A stretch of 64,000 bases of DNA from Fragilaria crotonensis (lineage: Eukaryota > Bacillariophyta > Fragilariophyceae > Fragilariales > Fragilariaceae): contig JAKSYS010000018.1 in assembly GCA_022925895.1 (NCBI GenBank), positions 62,001 through 126,000 on the forward strand, read 5' to 3'. Positions 22,940 through 34,941 of the stretch are shown in pieces. A program made the position numbers and the translations under genes. The stretch's first letter is position 1. Each line of letters opens with the position of its first letter. The notes under the pieces were generated by a model. It searched no databases. It saw only the letters and a list, made by a program, of their open reading frames with translations, and had not been told where the DNA came from.

Positions 22940-23560
22940 ATCACATTCAGTGGCAGAACTTGAGTATCCTTCTCCTTCCACTGCACATATTGCTCCCAAA
23001 CCAGAACTGCTATACAACAAAACAGAAAGACCTGCTTATCGGGTTATCATTCGCCTCGTCGATGTTATGGATTGGATGCCTAGCGAGCAATTGGGGGCTC
23101 TGCTGTCACGAATGCAGAGTCCTTCGGATCTCTGACAGCAAGTCAGCTATTTCAGGGCGGGTATGTTACCTTACAGATTGGAATGGAATTACTGTGGGCA
23201 GGCAACAATAAGATTCGGAACGCTTTTCTCTCAATTGGAGGAGGTTTCTATATGAAATACGAAGAGTGGTGACATTCAAGTGGATTAAAGGGCACCAGGA
23301 TGAACTGAGATAAAAAGACACACTTCCACATGATGACTATTGATGCCGACTTCTTGGCAACCCAATATCGCGAGGAAGGCTCAAGTCCATGCAGTCCGTT
23401 CTTGATTATGTCGCAGAACAGCAGAAGATCTCGTTTTCGATCAACGGCATTTCAGTCAATATCTTCCACATGATCCGTTCTTGATTATGTCCCGGAACAG
23501 CAGAAGATCTCATTTTTGATCAATGGCATTTCAGTCAATATGATGCATGCATTAGTGACC
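22940..23560 (+). pseudogene. Retroelement RNase H-like relic
   Basis: Across several frames there are traces of the RNase H tail of a retroelement: VVTFKWIKGHQDEL near 23260-23310 (the K-W-x-K-G-H-Q-D motif), then DADFLATQYREEGSSP near 23343-23390. Stops and frame changes interrupt it throughout. An 80-bp imperfect tandem duplication follows (about 23393-23472 and 23473-23545). Confidence 0.4.
23393..23545. repeat. 80-bp imperfect tandem duplication
   Basis: The segment starting GTCCGTTCTTGATTATGTC recurs 80 bp downstream with a few substitutions, including the shared GAACAGCAGAAGATCTC and GGCATTTCAGTCAATAT. It lies at the end of the RNase H relic. Confidence 0.7.
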
Positions 23561-26500
23561 ACATTAATGGCTACAGATCGAAACAGTATATGCTGATGTA
23601 GATTGTGACATCCTTCACTGTCAGCCACTTTCAGAAATCATCCCCCACTCTGAGGATCACTAGACAAATGATGGTACACAACCAGCAACATCCGCCCGAC
23701 AGCAGAAGCGCAGTACTAGTAGTACTACAGAGGACATGCTAAGTTTAAAAACAAGACTCTGAAAAATGCCCTACTAGTTGCCTATTACGACTAAAGATGG
23801 AGTCACTTGTCATCCTACGGAAAGAATTCTCACCAAATGCTAGTAGGTTTGAATGATATACTCAGCGATCCACTTAATCGTGACCCACATCGCCTATGCC
23901 ATACGGTGGCGAGCGGAATAATTCATTGGCAAACAAGCAGCGGGAGGCAACAAAGATTAGAATCCAACAGCAACCTACTTTAGACGTTGCAGCATATTCC
24001 TACGATGATCCGGGAGCGATGGATCTTAGATCTTACCACCACTTGCGTGGCTGAACCACATGTGATCACTTATCCAGAGCTTTGGGATCTATTTCAGAAA
24101 CATATGGAAGACCAGGAACTGAAGTTTACATAATCAACAAAATGAGAAGCTCCTCAGCATGAGATCCTCAATGGAGGCAATCATTAAGACAAGACAACCA
24201 GCAAAAAGCAAGAACAAGGTGAATGCCAGCAATAGGCATTGGTGTGATATGCTGGCTGTCACTTGGAAACATGCATCATAACTGCAAAGGCTTCGACACA
24301 GAGTACTAGATGGCTTTGCAGAATCCAGGGAGCTCCTCAAAAACTACAAAGTGGCAGAAAGGGTCAGACAAAAATGGCTTTTGTTCATTGCGACCAGGAA
24401 GGTAGTAGTCGACTAACGAACTCGGCTGACATGTTCCAATGTGCATCATGTGAAGGATGTTGGTATGCCATTCATCTGTCCTGCATCAGGAATGCTGAAA
24501 GGACCGTGGTGCTTGTGAAAAGACATAGAAACAAGGCTGAAAGGATCATGGTGTTTGTGAAAAGAAATATACAGGAAAGTGAAATGGTAGTGACTTTGCT
24601 TGAAAGAGATTGGGGTTCAACAGGAAACTGAATTGCCAAAAAGAAATTAGTATGAGCAAGCAACAGTTGCCAGCTGTAGAGTTCTTTTAGCAATACTAGT
24701 ACTCCTTGAACGGCACTGGAAGACCAGTGGAACAGTATTGGTATAGCTCTGTAGGAGCCAAAGCACAGGGACAGCGAATAGAAGCAAGATGCAGAGTCCT
24801 CAGCAATCCAATGAAGAAATGAAAAGACCAACATCAGATGAGTGCCCCTGTTCAATGGCAACAATGCAAACAAACATCCAACAAGGCACTGAGCACTGTA
24901 AGAACAATGGGATGAGTGGCAGTATCCCAAAAATAGGAGCTGAATGAAAGATGAACTTCCTCTGTAAACAACAGAGTAGGATGAAGTCGCAGAATGAAAT
25001 GGCTCTTGATGCGGATTAAATGAAAAACATCACCTAAGCTTAAGCCAGCCATGTTAGGGCCAGTGGAACAGGAGGTGGTGTGCTGGTGTCTCAGTCTATG
25101 TTAAATATCTCTGATTCCCAATACCGTAGACTCTCTATCCAGTAGTGAATTCGACGCTACTAGATCCTGTTTTCGAATATTGTGAGTTCTAGAAATTACA
25201 CTTTCTAGATCTATTCCAATCTTGTTCCTGGACTCCAAAAGCTCCCAAGATTAACCACACAACTCATCCAGTACAAGCAGAACAAACACAAGGCCACTTT
25301 CCTTAAGTCCAAGTTGGAACAAGACCAACTCCAGGACTGAAAGTAATCCCACTGGATTAATCTAACCCCGGATCCATTAGCACATATGCCTATAAAGGCT
25401 TTCCAACTCTTGCATGCCTCTTGGCATAAATCCTTATGTCAGGTCTTGGTCTTGGACTTGTTTGAACCTCTGTTCACAACTGTCCAACCAAGATCATCAT
25501 CGTCCAGGACATAGCTAGCACACGATCCGATCGAACAGATAGTTTTCGCACTTGCAGTGTTGTCGCGTGGTACAGTAGCACCGTTGCCATCGACATCGTC
25601 ATCGCATCGTACGGTAGGACCGTCGATTTTACCAACAGTGGCACAGTTTGATCTGACAAGTGTAGGAGTGAATGGCAACCTTGCATCACCATCTGATAAT
25701 GAGAAGTACTGAACTCATAGCTCTAGTAGTTGAAATTGCCAAAAGGCACAGAAGTCATCCCAACTGAACAGCAGAAAGAGTGTTGGTTGAAGCCAAAAAG
25801 TTGGGACCAATGCATCAAAGTTGAATTTCCTCTGCCTGCTTTTTTGCAGCATGTACTAGCTAGTGTGCAACGATGCCAGGCAAAGGAGTTAATTGGAAGA
25901 GGGAACAGCCTTGCACTCACAGGAGTGCACGACCAAGAGGATACCACAAAGAGAACCCCATGGGGTACACTCTTTGGTCTTGACTAAAGACCGAGGGCGG
26001 TGTTAACACGATAATTAGTTCTTATATACAAAAAGAACCCCATCCTGTCTTCAGAATGAACAAGAATGGATCCACCATGGTGGTAATCCACAAGCAGGAC
26101 AGTACCCTTGCATAGCTAGTGCAGTAAAAAAACTGACAGACAGTTTCAAAAAACTCATCGCTGGTAGAGATTGTGTTGTCATAATTCTTCTTCTACATTC
26201 GCACATGAGAGAACTTATAAGGGTTGACAGGTGGGAATCTGGTGGATGTCAACCAGCAGGATGACATCCTCCCTGAACCACGTGGATGACCCTAAAGAGG
26301 AGTGCAGATTTGCCGTCAGTAAACCATCTGAACCATTGCAATTAAATTGTCTTGTTGATAGTATGGTGAACAATATTGCTCAAAATCAGATGATAAAGAT
26401 GGGTGAGGTTATTTACAATGGCATGCAATACTGCACCAAAATGATGGCTCCTCCAGTTATGGTTGCATGATTGCCTCCAATTGGTGCAAAGAAGCAATGC

Positions 26501-27495
26501 CAGCCAGTAGATGGTTGCTCATACCTTTCTTCGTCTTCCTCACAAATTCAGAATGGCTATGATATTGGACGCTGTTCAAACCAGATAATCAATACCAAGC
26601 ATTTATTAAATCCATGGGGAAGACTGACTTTTGAGAGCAATGACAAAGGTGATGTTCCTTCAAGCAAGGACTATGCTGCAATGTTCTTGCCTGGTGCTGC
26701 TGACCGGCGGCCTTTCTTTCCTGCTATGGTCAAACTGTCACACATATCTTCAAAAGATTAGCATGCATAGAAAAAAATCAGAAATCTCTCTGTTAGAAGA
26801 TTGGATGCATAAAAAACCGAAATCCATATATAGATTTGAAAGCATAGAAGTTGCAACATCCTGGTACCAGGTACCAGGTACTTTCGTGCGGTCCTCGCGA
26901 TTAGGATTATTTAGACATTGGAAGGGAATCCGGATGCTGTACGTGGTGGAAGTGCCGCGACTTTATGCAGCTGCCACGTGCGTTGGCATGCGCTCGCCAC
27001 CCAAGACTTGACTTGGAATGTGTACCTGGTACATGTGGTCTGGGACGAGGCTTGCTCTTTTGTCATCGGATTGCCAACGCACGCTAGTGTTCGTTCACAT
27101 GTAATAATTGAGTATACTCTATCAGTACTCGATTATCTACCGACTACCCCACCCCATCGTTAGTACTACTAGTGCTGTCGGAAGTCAAGTGCTTAGGTGG
27201 ACGGTCCAGTGAGAGACAAATAAACATCTACACTCCGTTGAAAGACACAAGCTTACCGTCCTTTGTCTGATCAGCATTCATGCGTTGCGAGCCATAGTAA
27301 TTCTAAGGGTCGATGCGTTGATTCGTCAATAGTACAGAAATGTATTCCATATATGTATATAACATACCTTCATATTTATAACATAGTTATATTTGGGAAC
27401 GCGGGGATATGTCGCGCATCTCAAATTACCTTGCCCTTGAACCTCACCTTTCAATGATACGCATTTTAGTCAATTACAACGATACATCATTGAAA

Positions 27496-28361
27496 ATGGA
27501 GGCCCTCAACGAAAGTATTCGGGACCTGGCAGAGAAGCAAGACGAGTTCCTCGCCGACTTTGTCTCATTTGATGAAGGCGACAAAGAAGGCAATGATGGG
27601 GAGCCCGATGTCTGGACCGAATTCTGTGGCGCGTGGCATCTTTTCAAGATTACGATTATTTGCATTGCCCTTGTCTTGACGTTGGGGTACCTCATATGCT
27701 GGAATGATATCCTTGCCTTGTACATCGAGTTTTCACTCCTTCTTGTCCAGCTCGTTTTCGCTATTGACAAGCTTCCTGGTATGAGACTTGACACGCGATC
27801 GTACATGCGTGGTCGAGCAGTTGCTGCGACTCTGAACGACACCAAACTTGTCAGGGTGACAAATGTGTTCAGCGCTTTGAAAAAACCAAGCTACGTTGTC
27901 GTTTATACTACTAATAAAGCGGATGGATCTGCCGTGACTATTCGAAAGACGCTTCAGCCCGGTTTCTTCGACAAGGATTTGATTGACGGTGAGATTTGCG
28001 ACACAAAATATCTGACTGATCTGGTTTGCAAAGAAGGAGCACCCTTCTCCGCTTTTCCTCGAAAAGCTGTTAAAGGCACAGCAGAAGGGAAAACAAGTGG
28101 ATCCTCTATTTCATGCCCATCTTGGTTGTAACCTTCCATGCGATCATGTTCAACTTGTTTCTCTCCTATCATTTCCTGGTGTACGTGCCAAGGGCTCACA
28201 TGAAGCACGTCCACCTCCTGACTCCTCTTTACATTATTTTTGGCATTCTTTACATTGCTATCCTTGTCCCCCTTGCTTTTGGTATAAAGCGTTGGGTGAA
28301 TGATGTGCACAATGGTGGGGAGGTGATCACCACGGAGGATGCATGTCCCAGTGACCCATAA
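27496..28361 (+). CDS. Four-helix membrane protein, copy B (one frameshift)
   Basis: Paralogue of the gene at 21270. The ATG at 27496 gives an N-terminus of the same length as copy A; an earlier in-frame ATG at 27409 is possible. Helices: HLFKITIICIALVLTLGYLI, NDILALYIEFSLLLVQLVFA, then after the loop FMPILVVTFHAIMFNLFLSY and IIFGILYIAILVPLAFGI. The loop keeps VVVYTT, VTIRKTL and YLTDLVCKEGAPFSAFPRKAV. The frame breaks directly after that motif, near 28070; one extra A in GTTAAAGG would join it to the frame 28113-28361. About 290 residues if joined. Family unknown. Confidence 0.65.
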
Positions 28362-29009
28362 GCGATACAATGCAACTGTGTTAATGAAGGGTTCTTCGGA
28401 TTTGAAAGAAATATGACAGAAGACATGAACTCATGCAGGTCCAAAAGAGTTGCCTTTTCCATGTATAATGTGTATTCTTAGAATTCAAGAGTAAATGCGT
28501 AATTATTGAGAGTCACACAACGAATCGTGCGACCGACCGGCAATTTGTGCTGTTCACGTACAATGTCGTTCGATGGCAACACATTTCGAACTTGTAGGAT
28601 GAGATCTTTCATCAAACAAAGGATCTGATAATGGGTTGTTCCGACCTTACACTACGCCGACCTTACACTTCTCCGCGAAGTGATCGCGTTGTATGGCAAA
28701 GACACTACATATATTCGGAACTCGTTGCTCCTTACAAGAACAGGTTCCCATGAATTCGCTTTCTAAATTATGCACACCGACAGGCGTGTATGCAGTTCTT
28801 CAGACGTGCTACCCTCTTACGTGCAGCATCCTGATTTCGTCCCTATACTAAAGTTCAACCATGCAAACAAGAACTTCAAATTGATGTTAAATGGCGAAGC
28901 ATTGACGCAATTTCTCAGCGATGGAGTACTACTTGGTATGGCAGAAATTGAAAGAATTACCGTTACGAAAATAATTGCCGAACGGAAGTCCTCCCAATGG
29001 CAAAAGAAT
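28362..29009. other. Convergent intergenic region
   Basis: About 650 bp between convergent gene ends. A plus-strand frame at 28770-29090 overlaps the 3' end of the next gene on the opposite strand but shows no family match. Confidence 0.4.
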
Positions 29010-31763
29010 TTAGATGAGGCGGTACGTCGAGTATTCGCGTTGATCGCTCGTCTGACCCTTCTCAATATCAACAAGACTTTCGCATGGTAACTTCACTTCG
29101 ACGTGGTTAGCAAGTCCCGTGTCAGTGCAGCAGTAAGATTGGTAGGTTTCATAATCAGCAGTATGCCGTCCCATTTGCGCAATGGTGCAGCAGGTGCAGA
29201 AGAAAGTCAAGCAGCAATCTTCGTGGCCATGGCATCTCAATTCCGGAATGCCATACTCTCGTCGAATAGTTTTTCGTGTTTGCATCACCATGCAGAGAAA
29301 GTACAAAATCAAGATGATGTCCAACCCAGCCAGAGGAAATGCGAACATCAAAATGGTCTCCTCATCAGGTTTTCTCAGCATCAAGAAGCACCCGCAAGCA
29401 ACATGAAGTGCAATCAGCAGAAAGAAAAGCAAAAGATACCAACCAACGCGTGTCCTCGATTTGATTGTCATGACAGGATCGCCAGTGTCCGAAAGCTGAA
29501 TTCGAGCCATGATTTGGGATAGCGCAATCTGTGGACAAAAGATGGAATTGCACAAAAAGTCATGACATAGACCATGGCGAAAACAATCGAATAGTTCGTC
29601 CCTCCATCTGGATGGCGGGGCGTCCATGTCTCTGAATATCCTTGTCCTCCTTTGGGAAGCATCCGATGGGTCGCCGCGGGCGTCGCCCATGGCTGTTGAA
29701 AACACCTCGCCCTCTGTAACTCCACCGGGTGGTACAGTCGCCACAAAGTGCTCATCCCCAATTCTGGCCTCAAATTGAAAACCCTGTCAAAAGTTGTGTG
29801 AGAATTTGTATTTGTTGCATGAAATGAACACACCATAATCACATACTGCTGGTAGTGTGGACGGCGCCACAACCTTCATAAATCGTAGCTGCTTTCTGGT
29901 ATCTGGGAGCTGATTGCTAGTGTCATTGGATTTGGGCAGGAGAGGCTTCTTCTTAGAATCATCTATGACAGTGCGTCCAGTCCTAGTTGTCGTTTCCTTT
30001 TCAACTTGGTGCAAAATTGTTTTGTTGACGAGGGCACTTTTAGTCGGCGATGTTTCTTTCATGGCATGGTCACTGTATGTTCCATTGTTACTGCCAAACT
30101 CATTTTCCATTGTATTATTGTGGTTTCGAAATTCATATGAGGCGCGGTTCCATTTTTCGAGTTCGATCCGTAACTCGGTCCTGTAGGATTCGTACGCCCT
30201 CTTCTTTTCCTCCAGCATCTTGTTTTGCTCTGCAGTAGCAGCAGCACCGCTAGCACCTTGTCGTCGTGGTGGCAGTTGCAGTTGCTGCAACAACAAGGAG
30301 ATTCGATCAATTTCATCCAACAAGTTTTTGCGCAATTCCATGCTTTTATTGGTAGCTTCGGCTTCATCAAAAATAAACAAACATTTGTTCCTAGCGATTT
30401 CGAGCAAATAGTTGTCATCCTTGACTGCAAGTTGAAGTGTCGAGGATTGTGGATCAGATTCATTTTCTTGTTTGCCAGTTGCAGTAGCAAGCGGCTGGGC
30501 ATTTGTTGGTGAAGCCCAATCCGGAGATTTACGTGCTGCTTCGGTCTTAGATTGAGGATCATGGAAGTGTGCATAATCGAGCAACAGATCGGCACTTTCG
30601 TCTTCCTTCGTTTCATTTGGAGTTGGAATGCCCTCATTCACGGTTTTGACAAGAATGTTCCAATCGATATCGATATGAGTCGGTGGTGACGTTACAGGCA
30701 CCACCGGAGGTTGCTGAATGTGCAGAGCCGGCGGGCGGAATAGCTTGTATCGGGGTTGTGCTCCTGCACTCTGCATCGGCGATAGCGCGGCATTTGTAGC
30801 CTGGAGACCCATCCCATGATTACTAAAAGGCTGATATTGATGATGATGATGAGGATTCGGATCATAGTGGTTCTGGGAAGGAGCAGGATTATACCTTTCT
30901 CTGTGCGACAGATTTTGTATTGGCTGGGTCTCAACTGACAGACTCGATGCGGCCGGAGAACGATTCGATTGGTACAAGTGTTCCAGATGTTGTTGGGCTG
31001 ACATTGCTACTGACGAGTCATCGTATGAGGGTGCATAATGATGGTAGTGTTGTTGTTGATATAGATCTCGAGCACTGTTTTGGTAGGTTGCCTCATGGTG
31101 CGGAGGAATGTCGAATCGAGCCGGTACATGGTTATTTTGGTGTAGACTCTGATGTTGAGGAGACGGCTGCGGAGTTTCCAGGCTTGGAGGAGGCTGATAT
31201 TGTTGGGATGACGGTGAAATTGGTTGCCGAAAATCGGGAGGTGGTCCAGAAGGCGGTGAAAATGTTGGAAATGGATGCGAATGATCCTTGTCCTCGTGAA
31301 AAGCCCCAACTGCTGGTGACGAGAAAGGACCGGGTGAGGCATTATTGCGGTGACTGTTTGGGATCCCAAGTCCAAGTCGAATCCGAACTTTGGGCGATGG
31401 TTGTGAACTGCTTGTGGCTTTATGACTCCGCAGTGCGCTTCCGAATAGTTGATCAACGTCGCGTACAACTTGGTTGTTTGGATCTTCATTGACTACGGGA
31501 AATATGGGTAGTTGAGATTTTCGGAAATTGACAGCCTCCGCAAAAGCATTTCGTTCGTGTGGAAGTAGAACTGAATCAATGGCATCCTCTGCATTCAAGT
31601 TCCTGGTCCTGTGTCGTTCCAACAATGCCATGGCAATATTCACAAATGCGTGGTCGTCATGCTTGAGGTTCATGGATGGTGTTCTTGACTGTTCTGTGGT
31701 TATAATGGGAGCAGGCGATGGGTGGACAGCATATTCATTTGCTGGTTGTGGCATGGAGTACAT
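29010..31763 (-). CDS. PLAC8-family membrane protein (paralogue 3), intact
   Basis: Two exons, 29847-31763 and 29010-29783, with a 63-bp intron in phase 0. 896 residues, no frame break, so this is the reference copy of the four. The first ATG (31763) is used; the frame is open further upstream without ATG. The N-terminus has the shared motif HDDHAFVNIAMALLE and FAEAVNFRKSQLPIFP. A long His/Gln/Pro/Asn-rich region follows, then a helical stretch (LLDEIDRISLLLQQLQL; EEKKRAYESYRTELRIELEK). The intron splits VVAPSTLPA from GFQFEARIGDEHFVATVPPGG. The PLAC8 domain reads WRDELFDCFRHGLCHD, IFCPQIALSQIMARIQ, two hydrophobic segments (WYLLLFFLLIALHVACG; AGLDIILILYFLCMVMQ) and HEDCCLTFFCTCCTIAQM, then GRHTADYETYQSYCCTDTGL. 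Likely a membrane protein; function unknown. Confidence 0.82.
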
Positions 31764-32407
31764 TCCTGCCTTGGTGAAAGCCCGTTCGCTGATGATTCGG
31801 TGATAAAATGATTGTACTGTTTTCTGAGTGTGCACACGCAATACTCGGAGTACTCGGAGTTCTACAAACTACAATGCGATGTGTGTCAGGAACAGAAAAG
31901 CGCAGCCCCGGAAGGACTTCGTTGCCTTTGACTTTGAAAGCTCACAAATGTGGCGACTCACGTTTCTGCTCGCCCAAAGGCATTTATTCTTTTATATTAT
32001 TCAAGTACGTATATTTTACGCAACTTCTCGGCTTCTAAATTTACAGATCGGCGAACCAACAACATCTAAAGAAAGAGATAAAATCAATGAATAGTGACAT
32101 TTTAGATTTTAAACAATTAGCTGCCAAGAATGTCTTGACGGGAGGGTTTCTGCGCAAGGAGATGTCCGTATATATTACTCAGCAATTAGTGAAGGCATCC
32201 TTTGCAAATGCTAACTGACCTGAACAGGTGATCTGCCTGATCTTTGACTCAAGTAAACAATCTGCTACCTTCATCAGTGTGGACTGAGGACCACTCCCAC
32301 AATCAGATCACAAAGCGACACTTGATTCATTCTGGGCCTTTCCCCATAAATGCTTGTTGTCGACCTGGTTCAGAGCCGACCCAGCTTATTCTTGAGATTT
32401 TGAGGAT
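31764..32407. promoter_or_regulatory. Shared promoter region of divergent PLAC8 genes 3 and 4
   Basis: The 644 bp between two divergent PLAC8 start codons. It contains a tandem ACTCGGAGTACTCGGAGTTC motif near 31843-31862 and AT-rich stretches. A bidirectional promoter is inferred from arrangement only. Confidence 0.4.
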
Positions 32408-34941
32408 ATGCCCTATTATTCAACTTCGAACGCTCGCGACCCACTATACGATAGAAATGAACCATCCGCCAAGTATTACGGTCAATTTCGCGCCAGTGAA
32501 GCGAAGCCACCACAGTCGTATTATCAACCTCCTCAACCGGCCAATGGGGGTTCAAACGTTAATACAAATACACCTGTCACACCACCGCATCCGAATCCAT
32601 TGTTGCACGACGATGAAGCCTTCATCAAGGCTACCGAGTCACTTTTACAGAAACGAAAAATGACGTTGCTGTCGAGGACGAAATTCATGTATTCCAAAAT
32701 GGACCCGTTGGAACGCTCACAATTTGCAGCGGCATATTCGAGACGATATCAACGAATGCCCATGTTCCCAGCTGCCGATGAAACTGTCCTACAACGCTGG
32801 ATGAGACGCATTGAAGAAGATTTTGGTGATGCATTTTTGCAAGTCGTCGGTCATGGTGATGGCGTTGGTTTACCTCAACAACAGCTACAGCAGCAACAAC
32901 AACAGCTACAGCAGCAGCACCACCAGCTAAAACGACAACAGCACCAGCAACTGGAGGAACAACAGCCCTCTTACCATCAAGAGAGACAACCGCCTCCTTC
33001 ATTCAATTCAAATCCGAACGCGCAGAGGCCGAGAATAACGAACAATGAGCACTCATCACGTCAATATCGTCAATCGCCTCCCCCAATAAGACAGGAACAC
33101 CGAGACAACTACGACGAAGAACATTTGGTTCATTCGTCGCGACCAGCATCCTACTCAAATAGGGATGGCATACCTAACAATTCGCATGCGCCCTTACCTC
33201 GACGAAAGGACAGAAGGACGAAATCTCCAAGTCGACGACATGAATTCGAACCAACGCAGCAGGCAATCGACGTTGCAAATCTCACTGCTGCAGCACCGTA
33301 TACTCCCACATCCATTCTAAAAAAGTCTCGTCTCGGTCGTGAACCTGTGGCACAAATCATGGAGGTGTTGCCTCCAGCCGCTCCTTCTAATGTGGCATCG
33401 TCGGGGATCCAGTTCTGTGTTGAAACTCCAGTCCACGACGCGTCAAAGTATCATGCAAGAGATTGCGTATGTGAATAATCTCTTGGCAACCATGCCCAAC
33501 AGTGACGGACGAGGCAATAGTAACAATCTCAATGACAACCGCGCGTACTACACAGAGCATCTTTGGAGTCTCAAGGAACAGCTACATCTCTTGACTACCA
33601 ATGGAAACGAGGACAGCGAGCGCATTCTTACATACGACGGACCCGCCGTGAATCAAGTCTTGGACGCGGTGCTTAATTTGAACACGAACGAATCGATTGT
33701 CGAAATGGATGAAATTGTCGGACCAGCTCCCAGTAGTGTGAAGAGAGCTAGGGAATCAAGTCCGAGTCCCAAACGTGGTGGTGACAGGCAACTGCAATCC
33801 AACGCTCCGCAACGATCGCGTCGTCGCTCGAAGGAACGAAATTTTGAAAACTCAACGAGCCCAAACGAGGAGAGACCTGGCTCAGCGTTGGAACGTGGTT
33901 TATCGACAGGACAAGACAAAACCCCAGTAGATGCTTCTATTCCCAAGGTAATTTCCTTCGAACAAAGCCCGGCTTCCAACCATGCAATTGCTGCAGCGCA
34001 GCACCAGTGGGATGATGATGATGACATGACGAATTCCATTGTCGAGCGAGGGACCTTGGATGTTGGACCGACTATCGCGAAGGAAATACCATCTGTTCGA
34101 GTTGTTGCACCAGCGAATTTGCCAGGAGGATATCAGATTGACGCACAGCTCAACAACGAATCGTTCAAAGTTACTGTACCCGAGGGAGGAGTGTCGATGG
34201 GCCAAACATTTGAGGCCAAACCGACAAGTACAATTGCTGCCGGTGAAAGCAGGTGGAAAGCGGGACTGTTTGATTGTTTGGCACTCGGAATCGTACATCC
34301 AATCTTTTGCAATAGCTTCTTCTTCCCGCAAGGTAAGTGCGCATCACATATGAAACTGTCGTTTCTTCAGGGACATGTCTTATTTTTTAAATCTTGTTTG
34401 TCTATTTCACTGGCAAAAGTTGCTCTCACTCAGATCTTGACGAGGTTACGCATTTCACCTTTGCAACGCGGACAAGTTGCATCATCACTTCGCAAACGAC
34501 TTCGCATCAAGACGGTTCTCCTATTATCAACTGCATTTTTCTTGTTGGATCTTCTCCTCGTCTGCACCATGATTTGGCCCGCGAATACTGCCGCCAAGAT
34601 TTTTCTCTCATGTTATTTTGCTTGTGCAACATTCCTGCAGCAGTCTATTTCTGCTATTGGGTGGTCAAACCAGAAGACAAGTTCGTGCTGCGTACAATAT
34701 CCCAGCATGGCAGCGTAATTGCGAGGGTGGCGAAGACGTGATGGTATCTGTTTTTTGTCTGCCATGTTCGGTAGCCCAAATGATGCAACAGACTGCCGAC
34801 TATGACACCTACCGAGCCATTTGGTGTTCAGAAAGCGGCTTGCCCAACCATAGCTCTGGTACAGAAAAGGCAATCATTCCAACTCTCCCTAGTGCCAATG
34901 GTCCACCGAGTTTGATGAGCCATGGAGACAGACCTGTGTAG
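32408..34941 (+). CDS. PLAC8-family membrane protein (paralogue 4), frameshifted
   Basis: Starts at ATG 32408. The shared motif HDDEAFIKATESLLQKR and RSQFAAAYSRRYQRMPMFP lies at 32605-32775, followed by RRIEEDFGDAFLQVV and a polyglutamine tract (about 32876-32970). The frame changes near 33450 (HDASK then IMQEIAYVNNLLATM). The module VVAPANLPGGYQIDAQ...VTVPEGGV precedes the PLAC8 domain: RWKAGLFDCLALGIVHPIFC and FFFPQ, an 87-bp intron (34333-34419, phase 1), then VALTQILTRL and hydrophobic segments. Another frame change near 34620-34670 leads to RRQVRAAYNIPAW, GEDVMVSVFCLPCSVAQM and QQTADYDTYRAIWCSESGL. About 815 residues if joined. Divergent neighbour of paralogue 3. Confidence 0.72.

Larger units (their letters stand above)
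22116..27495. other. Long region of decayed mobile DNA
   Basis: About 5.4 kb between the two paralogous membrane-protein genes. Reading frames are short and riddled with stops. The one recognisable trace is an RNase H-like tail near 22940-23560 (listed separately). A Cys-rich scrap (MFQCASCEGCWYAIHLSC) near 24430-24485 resembles a PHD-like zinc motif. The stretch 25400-27000 holds short frames I cannot assign. The pattern fits a graveyard of retroelements inserted between tandem duplicates. Confidence 0.5.

Noticed and set aside
28770-29090. 106-codon plus-strand frame overlapping the end of PLAC8 copy 3
   Set aside because: It overlaps the coding end of a conserved gene on the other strand by about 80 bp, shows no family features and lacks a clear promoter context.
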